A stretch of 64,000 nt of DNA. Origin: Sediminibacterium ginsengisoli. GTDB taxonomy: Bacteria; Bacteroidota; Bacteroidia; Chitinophagales; Chitinophagaceae. The stretch lies in assembly GCA_945865545.1 (NCBI GenBank), contig CAMBEQ010000005.1, positions 24,269 to 88,268 on the forward strand, written 5' to 3'. The notes under the pieces were generated by a model. It saw nothing but the letters and a program-made list of their open reading frames with translations, was not told the DNA's origin and searched no databases. This document shows, in pieces, positions 43,973 to 52,499 of this stretch. The stretch's first letter is position 1. Each line of letters opens with the position of its first letter. The translations under genes and the position numbers were made by a program.

Positions 43973-44176
43973 ATGAAACGAATTTCGTTTTTACTACTGT
44001 CTCAATTAATGGTTGCTAGCGTAATGGCACAATGCTCTATTTGTACCAAAACGGCCGCTCAAATTGGACAAGAAGCAGGAAAAGGATTTAATGCCGGTAT
44101 CATTTATTTAGCAGCCATGCCTTTTGCTATTGCTGGCTATGTAGCTATTAAATGGTGGAAACAAGAAAAACAATAA
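43973..44176 (+). CDS. Small two-helix membrane protein with a CSIC motif
   Basis: 67-residue protein. The N-terminal helix ends SVMAQ like a signal peptide, followed by CSICTKTAAQIGQEAGKG and a second hydrophobic helix (GIIYLAAMPFAIAGYVAIKWW) with a basic end. The paired cysteines just outside the membrane could bind a metal or cofactor. I recall similar small proteins in Bacteroidota but no function. It lies between the THX gene (downstream of its terminator) and convergent meaB. No obvious partner. Confidence 0.65.
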   Translation: MKRISFLLLSQLMVASVMAQCSICTKTAAQIGQEAGKGFNAGIIYLAAMPFAIAGYVAIKWWKQEKQ

Positions 44177-44196
44177 ATTTTAAATTCGAAGAAGAC

Positions 44197-45096
44197 TTAA
44201 TAAAATTCTTGGGCAAATTTAAAAATGTTGAAATTAGATTTATTGTACTCCAACTCTAATTTAGTTTTTATTTTATTTACCTCTACTTGATTCATTTTGT
44301 GTGCCAGTATTAACTGCATCACTTTATTCAGAAAAATTTCTTTTTTATTGCCCCCAATACTTAGGCTTTCATGATGCTGCTCAATGGCCAATTGCAATTC
44401 GGGTATCCCTACTTTTTCAGTGGCAATTGTACTTATTACTTGCGGGGCACTAGCACTTGCATTTTCTAAAATCATTTGATTTAAGTGGTTAACAAAAGTT
44501 TGGGCATTGGGGCGATCACTTTTATTCACTACAAATACATTCGCAATTTCCATCAAACCCGATTTCATCATTTGCACTTCATCACCGGCTTCAGGAACTA
44601 ACACCACCACTGTTGTATCTGCCAAGGAGGCTATTTCAACCTCTGATTGTCCAACCCCCACCGTTTCTACGATGATATAATCAAACCCAACAGATTGCAT
44701 TAAAGTGGTCAAGGAAAGCATAGCACTGTTTAAGCCACCAAGGTGCCCTCTAGCAGCTAGCGATCTAATATATACCTGAGGATGCAAATACCAATCCTTC
44801 ATTCGAATGCGATCACCCAAAATAGCACCCTGATGAAAAGGAGAAGAAGGATCGACAGACAATACAGCTACTTTTTTAGCATCATTTACCCAATTAGCTA
44901 TAAGTGCATTGATTAAAGTGCTTTTGCCCGCGCCTGGCGGACCCGTAACCCCTATAATAGGTATACTATTAGGAAGTAATTCTTGTAAGAAGGTAGTAGC
45001 CCCTTCTCCATTATTTTCTATCCATGAAATGGCTTTGGCCAAAGTCAAAAAATCGCCTTTGATTACCCCTTGTTTAATATCGGATATAGAATGCAT
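44197..45096 (-). CDS. meaB: MeaB/ArgK-family GTPase, methylmalonyl-CoA mutase chaperone
   Basis: 299-residue G3E-type GTPase that guards B12 loading of methylmalonyl-CoA mutase. Walker A GPPGAGKS, LSVDPSSPF, the LAARGHLGGLN switch and VVNKSDRPN (NKxD) are intact. The mutase itself is not in the window, but its presence elsewhere is implied. It and MetH both depend on cobalamin. It is 2 bases downstream of the glycosyltransferase gene. Confidence 0.94.
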   Translation of the reverse strand: MHSISDIKQGVIKGDFLTLAKAISWIENNGEGATTFLQELLPNSIPIIGVTGPPGAGKSTLINALIANWVNDAKKVAVLSVDPSSPFHQGAILGDRIRMKDWYLHPQVYIRSLAARGHLGGLNSAMLSLTTLMQSVGFDYIIVETVGVGQSEVEIASLADTTVVVLVPEAGDEVQMMKSGLMEIANVFVVNKSDRPNAQTFVNHLNQMILENASASAPQVISTIATEKVGIPELQLAIEQHHESLSIGGNKKEIFLNKVMQLILAHKMNQVEVNKIKTKLELEYNKSNFNIFKFAQEFY

Positions 45097-45098
45097 TT

Positions 45099-45974
45099 TT
45101 ATTTTCTGATAATTTTATAATTTTTAAAATCAAAAGGCCGAATGCCGGTTAATTTTTCAAAATAATACAAGCATTTATTTTTAAAGGAAAACTTTTTTTG
45201 AGTAAGGTCTAAATTTACTGCCCAATTTTTTCTTTCAATTCTATCAAGCATTACTTGTGGATGCGTCCCTGTAAATTTTTCTAAAGAATCGAACCCACTA
45301 AAATCATAATAATCAGGACTATCATTTATTTTTTGCATTTGGGTATCGTCATGCCAATATACACTGCTCTGTTTTTGTTTTTTACGCATTTGCTCTGGAC
45401 TTTTCACCCATCCATAGTGATAAATACTGGCATCTACTTTAGCCACTGGTAATTTAGTTTTCCCCATCCTAAATCCTTGTGCATCTCGGTAGGCAGAAAT
45501 AGATTTATTATTTCGAATGATTCTAATTTCATGTCCATACCACTTTCTACTATCCCCCACATAATCATAGGTGCCGTAAAAATGTTTATACTTAAACAGT
45601 AGTCCTTGCACTTCCCTATCGAAGGCATAATTTTCACAAGCAGTTCGAATAGCAGGATGGTACTTTTCGTGAACAACTTCATCCCCTTGAATATAAAAAG
45701 CCCAAGTATATTTTTCATCTATGAGCTGAAACGCTTTATTGGTTTCATCTGCTAAAACAGCCCCTCCTTTTCTTAAATTTTTATTCCATACCGAATGATG
45801 AATTTTAATTTTTGGGTCTCCTATCGATTCAATTAACGCGATGGTCTCATCTGTAGAATCTCCAACTAAAACAAACATTTCATCTACTACAGGCAAGACA
45901 GATTTGATGGCTTCCACAATTGGAAAGTCATTTATCACCGCATTTTTAATTATTGTAAAGCCTGCCATTTTCAT
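45099..45974 (-). CDS. Family 2-like glycosyltransferase
   Basis: 291-residue GT-A-fold protein. The N-terminus GFTIIKNAVINDFPIVEAI is GT2-like; VGDSTDETIALI matches the nucleotide-sugar strand; QGDEVVHEKY is in the DxD position. The second half is rich in aromatic and basic residues (YGHEIRIIRNN). Probably acts on LPS or a cell-surface glycan; donor and acceptor unknown. Start is ATG 45974, with ATG 45968 (MAGFT) equally possible. It overlaps nothing and precedes meaB by two bases. Confidence 0.75.
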   Translation of the reverse strand: MKMAGFTIIKNAVINDFPIVEAIKSVLPVVDEMFVLVGDSTDETIALIESIGDPKIKIHHSVWNKNLRKGGAVLADETNKAFQLIDEKYTWAFYIQGDEVVHEKYHPAIRTACENYAFDREVQGLLFKYKHFYGTYDYVGDSRKWYGHEIRIIRNNKSISAYRDAQGFRMGKTKLPVAKVDASIYHYGWVKSPEQMRKKQKQSSVYWHDDTQMQKINDSPDYYDFSGFDSLEKFTGTHPQVMLDRIERKNWAVNLDLTQKKFSFKNKCLYYFEKLTGIRPFDFKNYKIIRK

Positions 45975-46079
45975 CGCCTCTGATTTTATACTTCAAATAA
46001 CCGAAAACTTTTGCAACTTGCCTATTGTTTTAATCAAACTTTGCTACAAAGAGATTATTTTTGGCGTACAAGCAAATAT

Positions 46080-46805
46080 ATGACTAAGGCCATTTGTTTT
46101 GATTTCGGAAACACCCGACTAAAAGCAGCTTTTTTTATAAAAAAAGAGCTGGTCGAAGTACGTACTTTGGTAGATGGATCCATTCAAGAAATAGAAAATA
46201 TATTAATTGAATTCCAGCCTGAAAAAACAATACTTTCTTCCGTCATTGTTCACGATAAAGCCATCGAGTCGGTTTTAGCGAAGCATTCAAAATTTCATTT
46301 ATTAGGGCCCGCTACCCAACTTAATTTTACCACCCCAGTGGGTAAACCAGAAACCATTGGCGCAGATAGACTGGCTATGGCGGCCGCTGCTGTAGACCAT
46401 TTTCCCAGTCAACACAATCTTATTATTTCTTTGGGCACTTGTATCACCTATAATTTTGTAAACAATGAGTCTGCTTTTTTAGGCGGTAGTATCTCCCCAG
46501 GCATGCAAATGCGCTTTAGGGCCATGCATGAACAAACGGCCTTATTGCCCTTAATTGCCCCTTCTAACGACTTTACATTAATTGGTCATGATACCAAAAC
46601 CAACCTATTAAGTGGGGTTATTTTAGGCATGGCAGCCGAAATAGATGGCATTATTGGTGCCTATGAGGAGAAATATGCCAAATTTAACGTGCTATTAACC
46701 GGGGGAGACATTTGTTATTTTGTACCTCACTTAAAAAAGAGGATATTTGCCGACCAAAATTTAATATTTAAAGGACTCTATGCTATTTGCGAAAAAAATA
46801 ATTAG
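46080..46805 (+). CDS. coaX: Type III pantothenate kinase
   Basis: 241-residue ASKHA-fold kinase that starts coenzyme A synthesis. ICFDFGNTRLKAAFF is the phosphate-1 motif, PETIGADRLAMAAAA the pantothenate region and LGTCITYNFV the phosphate-2 motif. The start is ATG 46080; a longer in-frame reading overlaps the promoter region. Its last 26 bases overlap the next gene. Gene order coaX, outer-membrane protein, lptC recurs in Bacteroidota from what I recall. Confidence 0.93.
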   Translation: MTKAICFDFGNTRLKAAFFIKKELVEVRTLVDGSIQEIENILIEFQPEKTILSSVIVHDKAIESVLAKHSKFHLLGPATQLNFTTPVGKPETIGADRLAMAAAAVDHFPSQHNLIISLGTCITYNFVNNESAFLGGSISPGMQMRFRAMHEQTALLPLIAPSNDFTLIGHDTKTNLLSGVILGMAAEIDGIIGAYEEKYAKFNVLLTGGDICYFVPHLKKRIFADQNLIFKGLYAICEKNN

Positions 46806-48162
46806 GTTAACCCCTTTCTTAGGTTTAGTTTGTTTTTTAACCCCAACCAAGGCCCAAATCAATTCCCCATTTTCTAGATACGGATTGGGCAATGAAATTT
46901 TAAATCATCAGAATATAAATAGCCAAGCAATGGGTGGCTTTTCGGCCGCTTATTCACCCAGTATGAATAGCAGTTTTGGCCAAAGTATCAATTTCAATAA
47001 TCCTGCGACCTACGGCAATATATTCATGACCACCTTTGATTTAGGTATTAGTTTAACCAGCACTACTTTAAAAAGTGCTAATCCAGTAGCAAGCTACACG
47101 TCTAATTATCTTGTTCCCAACTATCTCGCCATTGGCGTACCCATTAGTAAGGCTAAAAAAATTGGTATGGCTTTTGGCTTAAGGCCACTTACACAAATCA
47201 ATTTCTCCTTAGATACCATTGTGAAAATAAATACCGGGGATAGCGTTGCCAATAATTATTTAGGGCAAGGTGGTCTCAATCAGGTTTTCTTTGGCTTTGG
47301 AAAATCATGGAAGTATCTAAGACTTGGATTTAATACAGGATATAATTTTGGAAGAAAAAAAATTCAAAATATTAAATCATTTCAATACAACCCAGACTCC
47401 ACTTATTTTTACCAATCTATATCCAACACCAATACTTTATTTGGAGGCGTATTTTTAAATCTTGGCCTACAAGGCGAATTTCCAATACATATCGTCAATC
47501 GACCAAAGCTTAATGAAAAAACTGAATATTCAATCAGCGTTGGTGCTACCGCTACAATGGATCAAACCATGACTGGCCAACAAGATAAACTTCGCAGCAC
47601 AGGTAGGTATTCAAGTACTTCGGAATCCAATTTAGATACCGTAAAGTTTAGTTTAAATGAGCCAGGAAAAATTTTAATACCTGCTCTTTATACAGCTGGT
47701 TTTGCTTTACATAAAAAAGAAACAAGCAATAGAGGCACTTATGACCAATGGGTAGTTGGGATAGAATATTCCAGCAGAAGATGGAAAGACAAATATCTTT
47801 TTTATGGCCAACCGGATAATTTATCAAATTCATGGATGATTAGAGTGGCTGCTCAATATTGCCCCAATGCTTTTGATTTTCAGAATTATTGGTCAACTGT
47901 AATATACCGACTTGGTTTTTATACCGGCAACGATTATATCAATATAGATAATAATGGACTAAAAGTGTCTGCATTTACCTCTGGATTGTCTTTACCTATT
48001 AGAAAATATCGTTCCTACGATAATCAATTTAGTTTGTTAAATTTAGCCTTGCAAATAGGACAAAGAGGATCCAGTGTGAATAATTACAAAGAGGGCTTTG
48101 TTCAAATTTCAATGGGCTATAGCTTAAGCGACATTTGGTTTAATAAACGCAAATATGATTAA
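46780..48162 (+). CDS. Outer-membrane beta-barrel protein (FadL-like region)
   Basis: 460-residue exported protein. The N-terminal signal (FLGLVCFLTPTKAQ) is followed by INSPFSRYGLGNEILNHQN, a start I recall for a Bacteroidota outer-membrane protein family. The rest shows alternating strands typical of large barrels (for example LRLGFNTGYNFGRKKIQN) and ends near ISMGYSLSDIWFNKRKYD. Substrate unknown. It overlaps coaX by 26 bases and lptC by 8, so it is translated within the same operon. Confidence 0.7.
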   Translation: MLFAKKIIRLTPFLGLVCFLTPTKAQINSPFSRYGLGNEILNHQNINSQAMGGFSAAYSPSMNSSFGQSINFNNPATYGNIFMTTFDLGISLTSTTLKSANPVASYTSNYLVPNYLAIGVPISKAKKIGMAFGLRPLTQINFSLDTIVKINTGDSVANNYLGQGGLNQVFFGFGKSWKYLRLGFNTGYNFGRKKIQNIKSFQYNPDSTYFYQSISNTNTLFGGVFLNLGLQGEFPIHIVNRPKLNEKTEYSISVGATATMDQTMTGQQDKLRSTGRYSSTSESNLDTVKFSLNEPGKILIPALYTAGFALHKKETSNRGTYDQWVVGIEYSSRRWKDKYLFYGQPDNLSNSWMIRVAAQYCPNAFDFQNYWSTVIYRLGFYTGNDYINIDNNGLKVSAFTSGLSLPIRKYRSYDNQFSLLNLALQIGQRGSSVNNYKEGFVQISMGYSLSDIWFNKRKYD

Positions 48163-48751
48163 TATTCAATATTATAAAACAATAAGATTAGCAGTTGCTT
48201 GTATGAGTAGCTGCTTTTTTATGTTGTCCTGTGAAAATAATGTAAATGATGTAAAGGCATTAGGTGCTAAAGAAGACGGCATCGATATTGGAAAGGATGT
48301 GGCTATTTACATCAGCACGGATGGAAAAATAAGTGCTAAGCTCACTGCTCCATTAATGAAAAAATATTTACAAGACAAGGGTCGAATGATAGAATTTCCC
48401 AACACCATTAAAGCAGATTTTTACAAAGACAACTTGAATGTGGAAAGTAAATTAACTGCTCTATATGCGCACTATATCGAGAACGAGAACAAAGTCTTTT
48501 TAAGAGATAATGTGGTTGTGTACAATGTGCTAGGCGATACCTTATGGAGTAAAGAAATGTATTGGGATCAGAACACGAGTAAATTTAGTACTGACAAAGA
48601 TGTAATAGTAAAGCAACACAATCCTATTGCTAAAATTTATGGTAAAGGGTTGGAGGCCAATCAAGATTTAACTGACATTCATATTTTTAAACCGCAGTCA
48701 AATAGTTATGCCATTATTTCAGACACCAGCGGTTTTAATCCAAAAAAATAA
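48155..48751 (+). CDS. lptC: LPS-export protein LptC (lipoprotein form)
   Basis: 198-residue protein with a lipoprotein-type signal (lipobox FMLSC near residue 26) and the LptC domain: GKDVAIYISTDGKISAKLTA, RMIEFPNTIKADFY and DNVVVYNVLGDTLWSKEMYW. It is part of the LPS transport bridge that pulls lipopolysaccharide from the inner membrane. Many LptC proteins are anchored by a helix instead; the lipid anchor is a feature I recall for this phylum. It overlaps the preceding gene by 8 bases. Confidence 0.85.
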   Translation: MINIQYYKTIRLAVACMSSCFFMLSCENNVNDVKALGAKEDGIDIGKDVAIYISTDGKISAKLTAPLMKKYLQDKGRMIEFPNTIKADFYKDNLNVESKLTALYAHYIENENKVFLRDNVVVYNVLGDTLWSKEMYWDQNTSKFSTDKDVIVKQHNPIAKIYGKGLEANQDLTDIHIFKPQSNSYAIISDTSGFNPKK

Positions 48752-48756
48752 TTACA

Positions 48757-49746
48757 ATGGAATACAGAAAAATGGGAAAAACCGGCTTACAACTTAGTAC
48801 TTTAAGTTTTGGTAGTTGGGTCACATTCCATAAACAGATTAATGATAGCGTTGCAGATGAATTAATGGGCATTGCCTATGATGCAGGCGTGAATTTTTTT
48901 GACAATGCCGAAGTGTATGCATTAGGAGAAAGCGAAAAAATGATGGGCCGCGTTTTAAGTAAAAAAAATTGGGACAGAACCTCTATTGTACTTTCCTCAA
49001 AAGCGTATTTTGGATGGAGAGGCAAAGAAAACAAACCCAATCAAACTGGATTAAGTAGAAAGCATTTAACTGAAGCCTGTCACGAAGCCCTAAAAAGATT
49101 ACAAACCGATTACCTCGACTTATACTATTGTCATCGCCCCGAAAAAACAACACCCATTGAAGAAGTAGTTCAAACCATGAATACCCTCATTCAACAAGGT
49201 AAAATTTTATATTGGGGAACCAGTGAATGGAGTGGTGTTGAAATTATGGAGGCCCACCGAGTAGCTGCAGCCATGCATTTAATTGGCCCCTCCGTGGAGC
49301 AGCCGCAGTATAATTTGTTTGAACGTGTAAAAATGGAAAATGAGTATGTAGAGATTTTCAAAAATGTAGGAATGGGTACTACTATTTGGAGTCCACTCGC
49401 TGCAGGCTTATTAACTGGGAAATACAATGATGGGATACCTGAGGGATCCAGGTTTCATATTGAAGGATTTGAATGGCTTAGAGATCGATGGTTGATGCAG
49501 GATAAAGTAAAAAGAGTTCAGCAATTAGGGGCCATTGCTAAAGCTTTAAAAGTAAGTACTGCTTCCTTAAGCATTGCCTGGTGTATTAAAAATAAAAATG
49601 TCACTACCGCTATTTTGGGGGCTACCAGTAAAGCACAATTGGTGGATAATTTAACTGCTTTAGAAACAGCCGCATTACTTACGCCAGAAATTATGGAGCA
49701 AATAGAAGGAATTATCGAAACAAAACCTAAATTGCCTGAATGGTAA
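48757..49746 (+). CDS. Aldo/keto reductase
   Basis: 329-residue NADPH-dependent oxidoreductase of the AKR fold, close to the potassium-channel-beta/YghZ group. MEYRKMGKTGLQLSTLSFG opens the barrel. The catalytic tetrad appears as Asp (FFDNAEVYALGESE), Tyr, Lys (LSSKAYFG) and His (YYCHRPEKTTPIEE). SPLAAGLLTGKY and ATSKAQLVDNL bind the cofactor. Physiological substrate unknown. It lies in the gap between lptC (5 bases) and the CNNM gene. Confidence 0.9.
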   Translation: MEYRKMGKTGLQLSTLSFGSWVTFHKQINDSVADELMGIAYDAGVNFFDNAEVYALGESEKMMGRVLSKKNWDRTSIVLSSKAYFGWRGKENKPNQTGLSRKHLTEACHEALKRLQTDYLDLYYCHRPEKTTPIEEVVQTMNTLIQQGKILYWGTSEWSGVEIMEAHRVAAAMHLIGPSVEQPQYNLFERVKMENEYVEIFKNVGMGTTIWSPLAAGLLTGKYNDGIPEGSRFHIEGFEWLRDRWLMQDKVKRVQQLGAIAKALKVSTASLSIAWCIKNKNVTTAILGATSKAQLVDNLTALETAALLTPEIMEQIEGIIETKPKLPEW

Positions 49747-49777
49747 TGGCTGGCATTGAATTAAATAAACTCTATTT

Positions 49778-51013
49778 ATGATTTTCGCAATAGTGGCATC
49801 ACTTATTTTAATTGGCTTTTTTTCTGGCTATGAAATTGGTTTCGTGAGTGCCAATAGATTAAGTTTAGAACTTAAAAAAAAGCAAGGAAATAGAGCAGGA
49901 AAAATAATTTCTAAATTTTTACTAGCACCTACTCAATTTATTGGCACCTGTTTAATAGGCTTAAATATTTCCTTAGTCGTATTTGGTATTTTATTTGAGC
50001 AACTATTGGACCAAGTCCTTTGGGAAAAATTACACCTAGGTTCTTATTCAATGTTACTGGGCAATACGGTTTTATCTACCCTGGTCATATTGTTAATTGG
50101 AGAACTAGTACCCAAAGCCATCTTCAAGGCTAGGGCCGTACCTATGATATCTACTTTTGCTCCAGTTGCGAATTTTTTTCATTTATTGTTTAGGCCCATA
50201 ACTGTCTTATTGGTGAATTTGGCACAATGGGTTTTGCGCAATGTATTTAAAGTACAGATAACTAATAAAAAGGAGGCTTTTACGAAAGTAGATTTAGCCC
50301 ATTTTGTACAACAAACAAAACAACAACAAGAACAGCAGGATTTAAATACAGATTTATTTGAAAATGCATTAAGCTTACCCGATATAAAAATTAGAGAATG
50401 TTTGGTGCCTAGAACAGAAATTATTGGTATCGAACTGCAAACAAGCATTGAAGAATTAACGGCCTTTTTTGTAGAAACAAAATTAAGTAAGCTAATTGTA
50501 TACGAAGAAACTTTAGATACTATTGTTGGTTATGTGCATCAATTAGATTTATTTAAAAAGCCTACGCATATCGCTGCTATTTTACATTCCATTCCACTGG
50601 TGACGGAGAGTATGAATGCGGCCGATTTAATTAATTTATTTTCAAAAAAGAGAAAAAGTATTGCATGGGTGGTAGATGAATTTGGAGGCACTGCTGGAAT
50701 TGTGACCATGGAAGATGTGTTAGAGGAAATTTTTGGAGAAATTGAAGATGAATACGATGAGCAGGAATTTCTTGAAAAAAAGATAAATGAAACCGAGTAC
50801 TTATTTAGTGGACGTTTAGAATTAGACTACCTATATGAAAAATATGGTATAGATTTTTCAGCAGACTCTGCTGAAACATTGAGCGGTTATTTAATACACA
50901 AATATGAAGCTATCCCAAAGTTGAGGACCATAATCCATTTGACGCATTTTGATGCTGAAATATTGGCTGTAAGTGCTACCCGTATTGAAAAGGTTAAAAT
51001 TACTACTCGCTAA
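49778..51013 (+). CDS. CNNM/CBS-domain membrane protein (CorC/HlyC-type)
   Basis: 411-residue protein with an N-terminal CNNM transmembrane domain (four helices; SGYEIGFVSANRL at the start), a CBS pair around residues 205-320 and a C-terminal CorC/HlyC domain (SGRLELDYLYEKYG). Members take part in magnesium or cobalt efflux, or in Bacteroidota may be related to the gliding protein GldE. WVVDEFGGTAGIVTMEDVLEEIFGEIEDE is the family's central signature. Function here is inferred. It is in the same orientation as lptC and the AKR gene. Confidence 0.85.
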   Translation: MIFAIVASLILIGFFSGYEIGFVSANRLSLELKKKQGNRAGKIISKFLLAPTQFIGTCLIGLNISLVVFGILFEQLLDQVLWEKLHLGSYSMLLGNTVLSTLVILLIGELVPKAIFKARAVPMISTFAPVANFFHLLFRPITVLLVNLAQWVLRNVFKVQITNKKEAFTKVDLAHFVQQTKQQQEQQDLNTDLFENALSLPDIKIRECLVPRTEIIGIELQTSIEELTAFFVETKLSKLIVYEETLDTIVGYVHQLDLFKKPTHIAAILHSIPLVTESMNAADLINLFSKKRKSIAWVVDEFGGTAGIVTMEDVLEEIFGEIEDEYDEQEFLEKKINETEYLFSGRLELDYLYEKYGIDFSADSAETLSGYLIHKYEAIPKLRTIIHLTHFDAEILAVSATRIEKVKITTR

Positions 51014-51081
51014 TATTTTCTAGGTTTGGCCTACTATTTTCCCTTATAAACCTTAACTTTAGCCCTCATTGAAAACAATTC

Positions 51082-51933
51082 ATGGCACTATTTGACCGAT
51101 TTAAAAAAAGCGATGATTCAGAGATGTCTTTCATCGATCATCTTGAAGTATTAAGAGGCACCATTGTACGTTCTTTATCTTCTGTATTAATAACATCCAT
51201 TGTAATATTTATCTACAGAGATTGGATAATGGACAACGTTATTACTGGTCCATTAAATTCCGATTTTATTACTTATAAAGCTTTTTGTAATTTAAGTCAT
51301 TGGTTGCACTTAGGCGATTCGCTGTGCATGCCGCCTGTAAAAGTATCCTTACAAAGCACCACTTTCGGAGGTCAATTTTTAAGTAGTATTAGTATGGCAT
51401 TTGTAGGAGGCTTAATCATTGCCTTCCCTTTTATTTTTTATCAAATATGGTCCTTTATAAAACCAGCTTTAAAAGAAAAAGAAGTAAAAAATACAAGGTT
51501 CATGATTTTTTGGGTATCTCTGTTTTTCTTCATGGGTTGCTCTTTTGGATTTTTTGTACTAGGTCCATTTACATTTAATTTCTTAGCAGGCTTTCAACTA
51601 GGTTCTAAGGGTGCCATTACCACCATTCCTACTTTTGCCGATTACCTCGACAACCTAACTAATTTAATATTGGGATGTGGTATTGCTTTTGAGTTGCCAG
51701 TAATTGTATTTCTATTAACCAAAATTGGATTAATTACCCCCAAATTTTTAAGCACTACCCGAAAATACGCTGCAGTGATTATTTTGTTTGTGGCCGCTTT
51801 TATCACTCCAAGTCCAGACTGGTATAGCCAAACAATTGTATTTATTCCATTGTATACTTTATTTGAGTTTAGCATCTTTGTTTCAAGATGGGCACATAAG
51901 TCTGTCAAGAAATCGGAAGAAGAATGGGATTAA
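51082..51933 (+). CDS. tatC: Twin-arginine translocase subunit TatC
   Basis: 283-residue inner-membrane protein with six transmembrane segments. The N-terminal SFIDHLEVLRGTIVRS is the conserved signal-peptide recognition region; FIYRDWIMD follows the first helix. ITPSPDWYSQTIVFIPLY is the conserved end. An extended periplasmic loop between helices 1 and 2 (about residues 50-90) is longer than in E. coli. Receptor of the Tat pathway; TatA/B partners are not in the window. Confidence 0.95.
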   Translation: MALFDRFKKSDDSEMSFIDHLEVLRGTIVRSLSSVLITSIVIFIYRDWIMDNVITGPLNSDFITYKAFCNLSHWLHLGDSLCMPPVKVSLQSTTFGGQFLSSISMAFVGGLIIAFPFIFYQIWSFIKPALKEKEVKNTRFMIFWVSLFFFMGCSFGFFVLGPFTFNFLAGFQLGSKGAITTIPTFADYLDNLTNLILGCGIAFELPVIVFLLTKIGLITPKFLSTTRKYAAVIILFVAAFITPSPDWYSQTIVFIPLYTLFEFSIFVSRWAHKSVKKSEEEWD

Positions 51934-51937
51934 AATG

Positions 51938-51976
51938 TAATGCTTAGTATAAAGCATTAAAAATGTTTCTTTTTTA
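51938..51976 (+). terminator. Probable intrinsic terminator after tatC
   Basis: TAATGCTT (51938-51945) pairs with AAGCATTA (51952-51959) across a 6-base loop, followed at short distance by a T-rich stretch (TTTCTTTTTT). Confidence 0.55.
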
Positions 51977-51993
51977 AAAGTAAAATAAAAGTT

Positions 51994-52446
51994 ATGTCAT
52001 ATGTTTTTGATCCTACCAAGCCCATAGCCTTAGGCGCTGACCATGCAGGTATTGATTATAAAAATGCCATCAAAACATGGCTAGAGTCAAAAGGACACAC
52101 CATAAAGGATTTTGGAACTTATACTACCGACTCTGTAGACTACCCCGACTTTGCTCATCCTACAGCTAGTAGTGTTGAAAACAATGAAACCTCCTTTGGC
52201 ATTTTATTTTGCGGTAGCGCCAATGGAGTAGCTATTACTGCTAATAAACATGCTGGAATTAGAGCAGGCTTATGTTGGCAAACCGAAGTGGCCGAATTAG
52301 TTCGATTGCACAACAATGCCAATGTCATTTGTATACCCGCAAGATTTGTAACTTTGGACTTGGCTAAAGAAATGATTGAAAAATTTATGTCCACTTCTTT
52401 TGAAGGAGGTAGACATCAAAATAGAGTCAATAAAATTACTTGTTAA
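51994..52446 (+). CDS. rpiB: Ribose-5-phosphate isomerase B
   Basis: 150-residue isomerase interconverting ribose 5-phosphate and ribulose 5-phosphate. GADHAGIDYKNAIKTWLES, the DSVDYPDFAHPTA segment and FCGSANGVAITANKHAGIRAG with the active-site cysteine are the family signatures; HNNANVICIPARFV closes it. Length equals E. coli RpiB. It follows tatC by 60 bases, behind a probable terminator. Related LacAB enzymes are less likely because this is a single full-length gene. Confidence 0.94.
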   Translation: MSYVFDPTKPIALGADHAGIDYKNAIKTWLESKGHTIKDFGTYTTDSVDYPDFAHPTASSVENNETSFGILFCGSANGVAITANKHAGIRAGLCWQTEVAELVRLHNNANVICIPARFVTLDLAKEMIEKFMSTSFEGGRHQNRVNKITC

Positions 52447-52499
52447 GCACCAACAATCTATTCAATAATAAAACTATTTTATAAATTAAATTAATAGCT

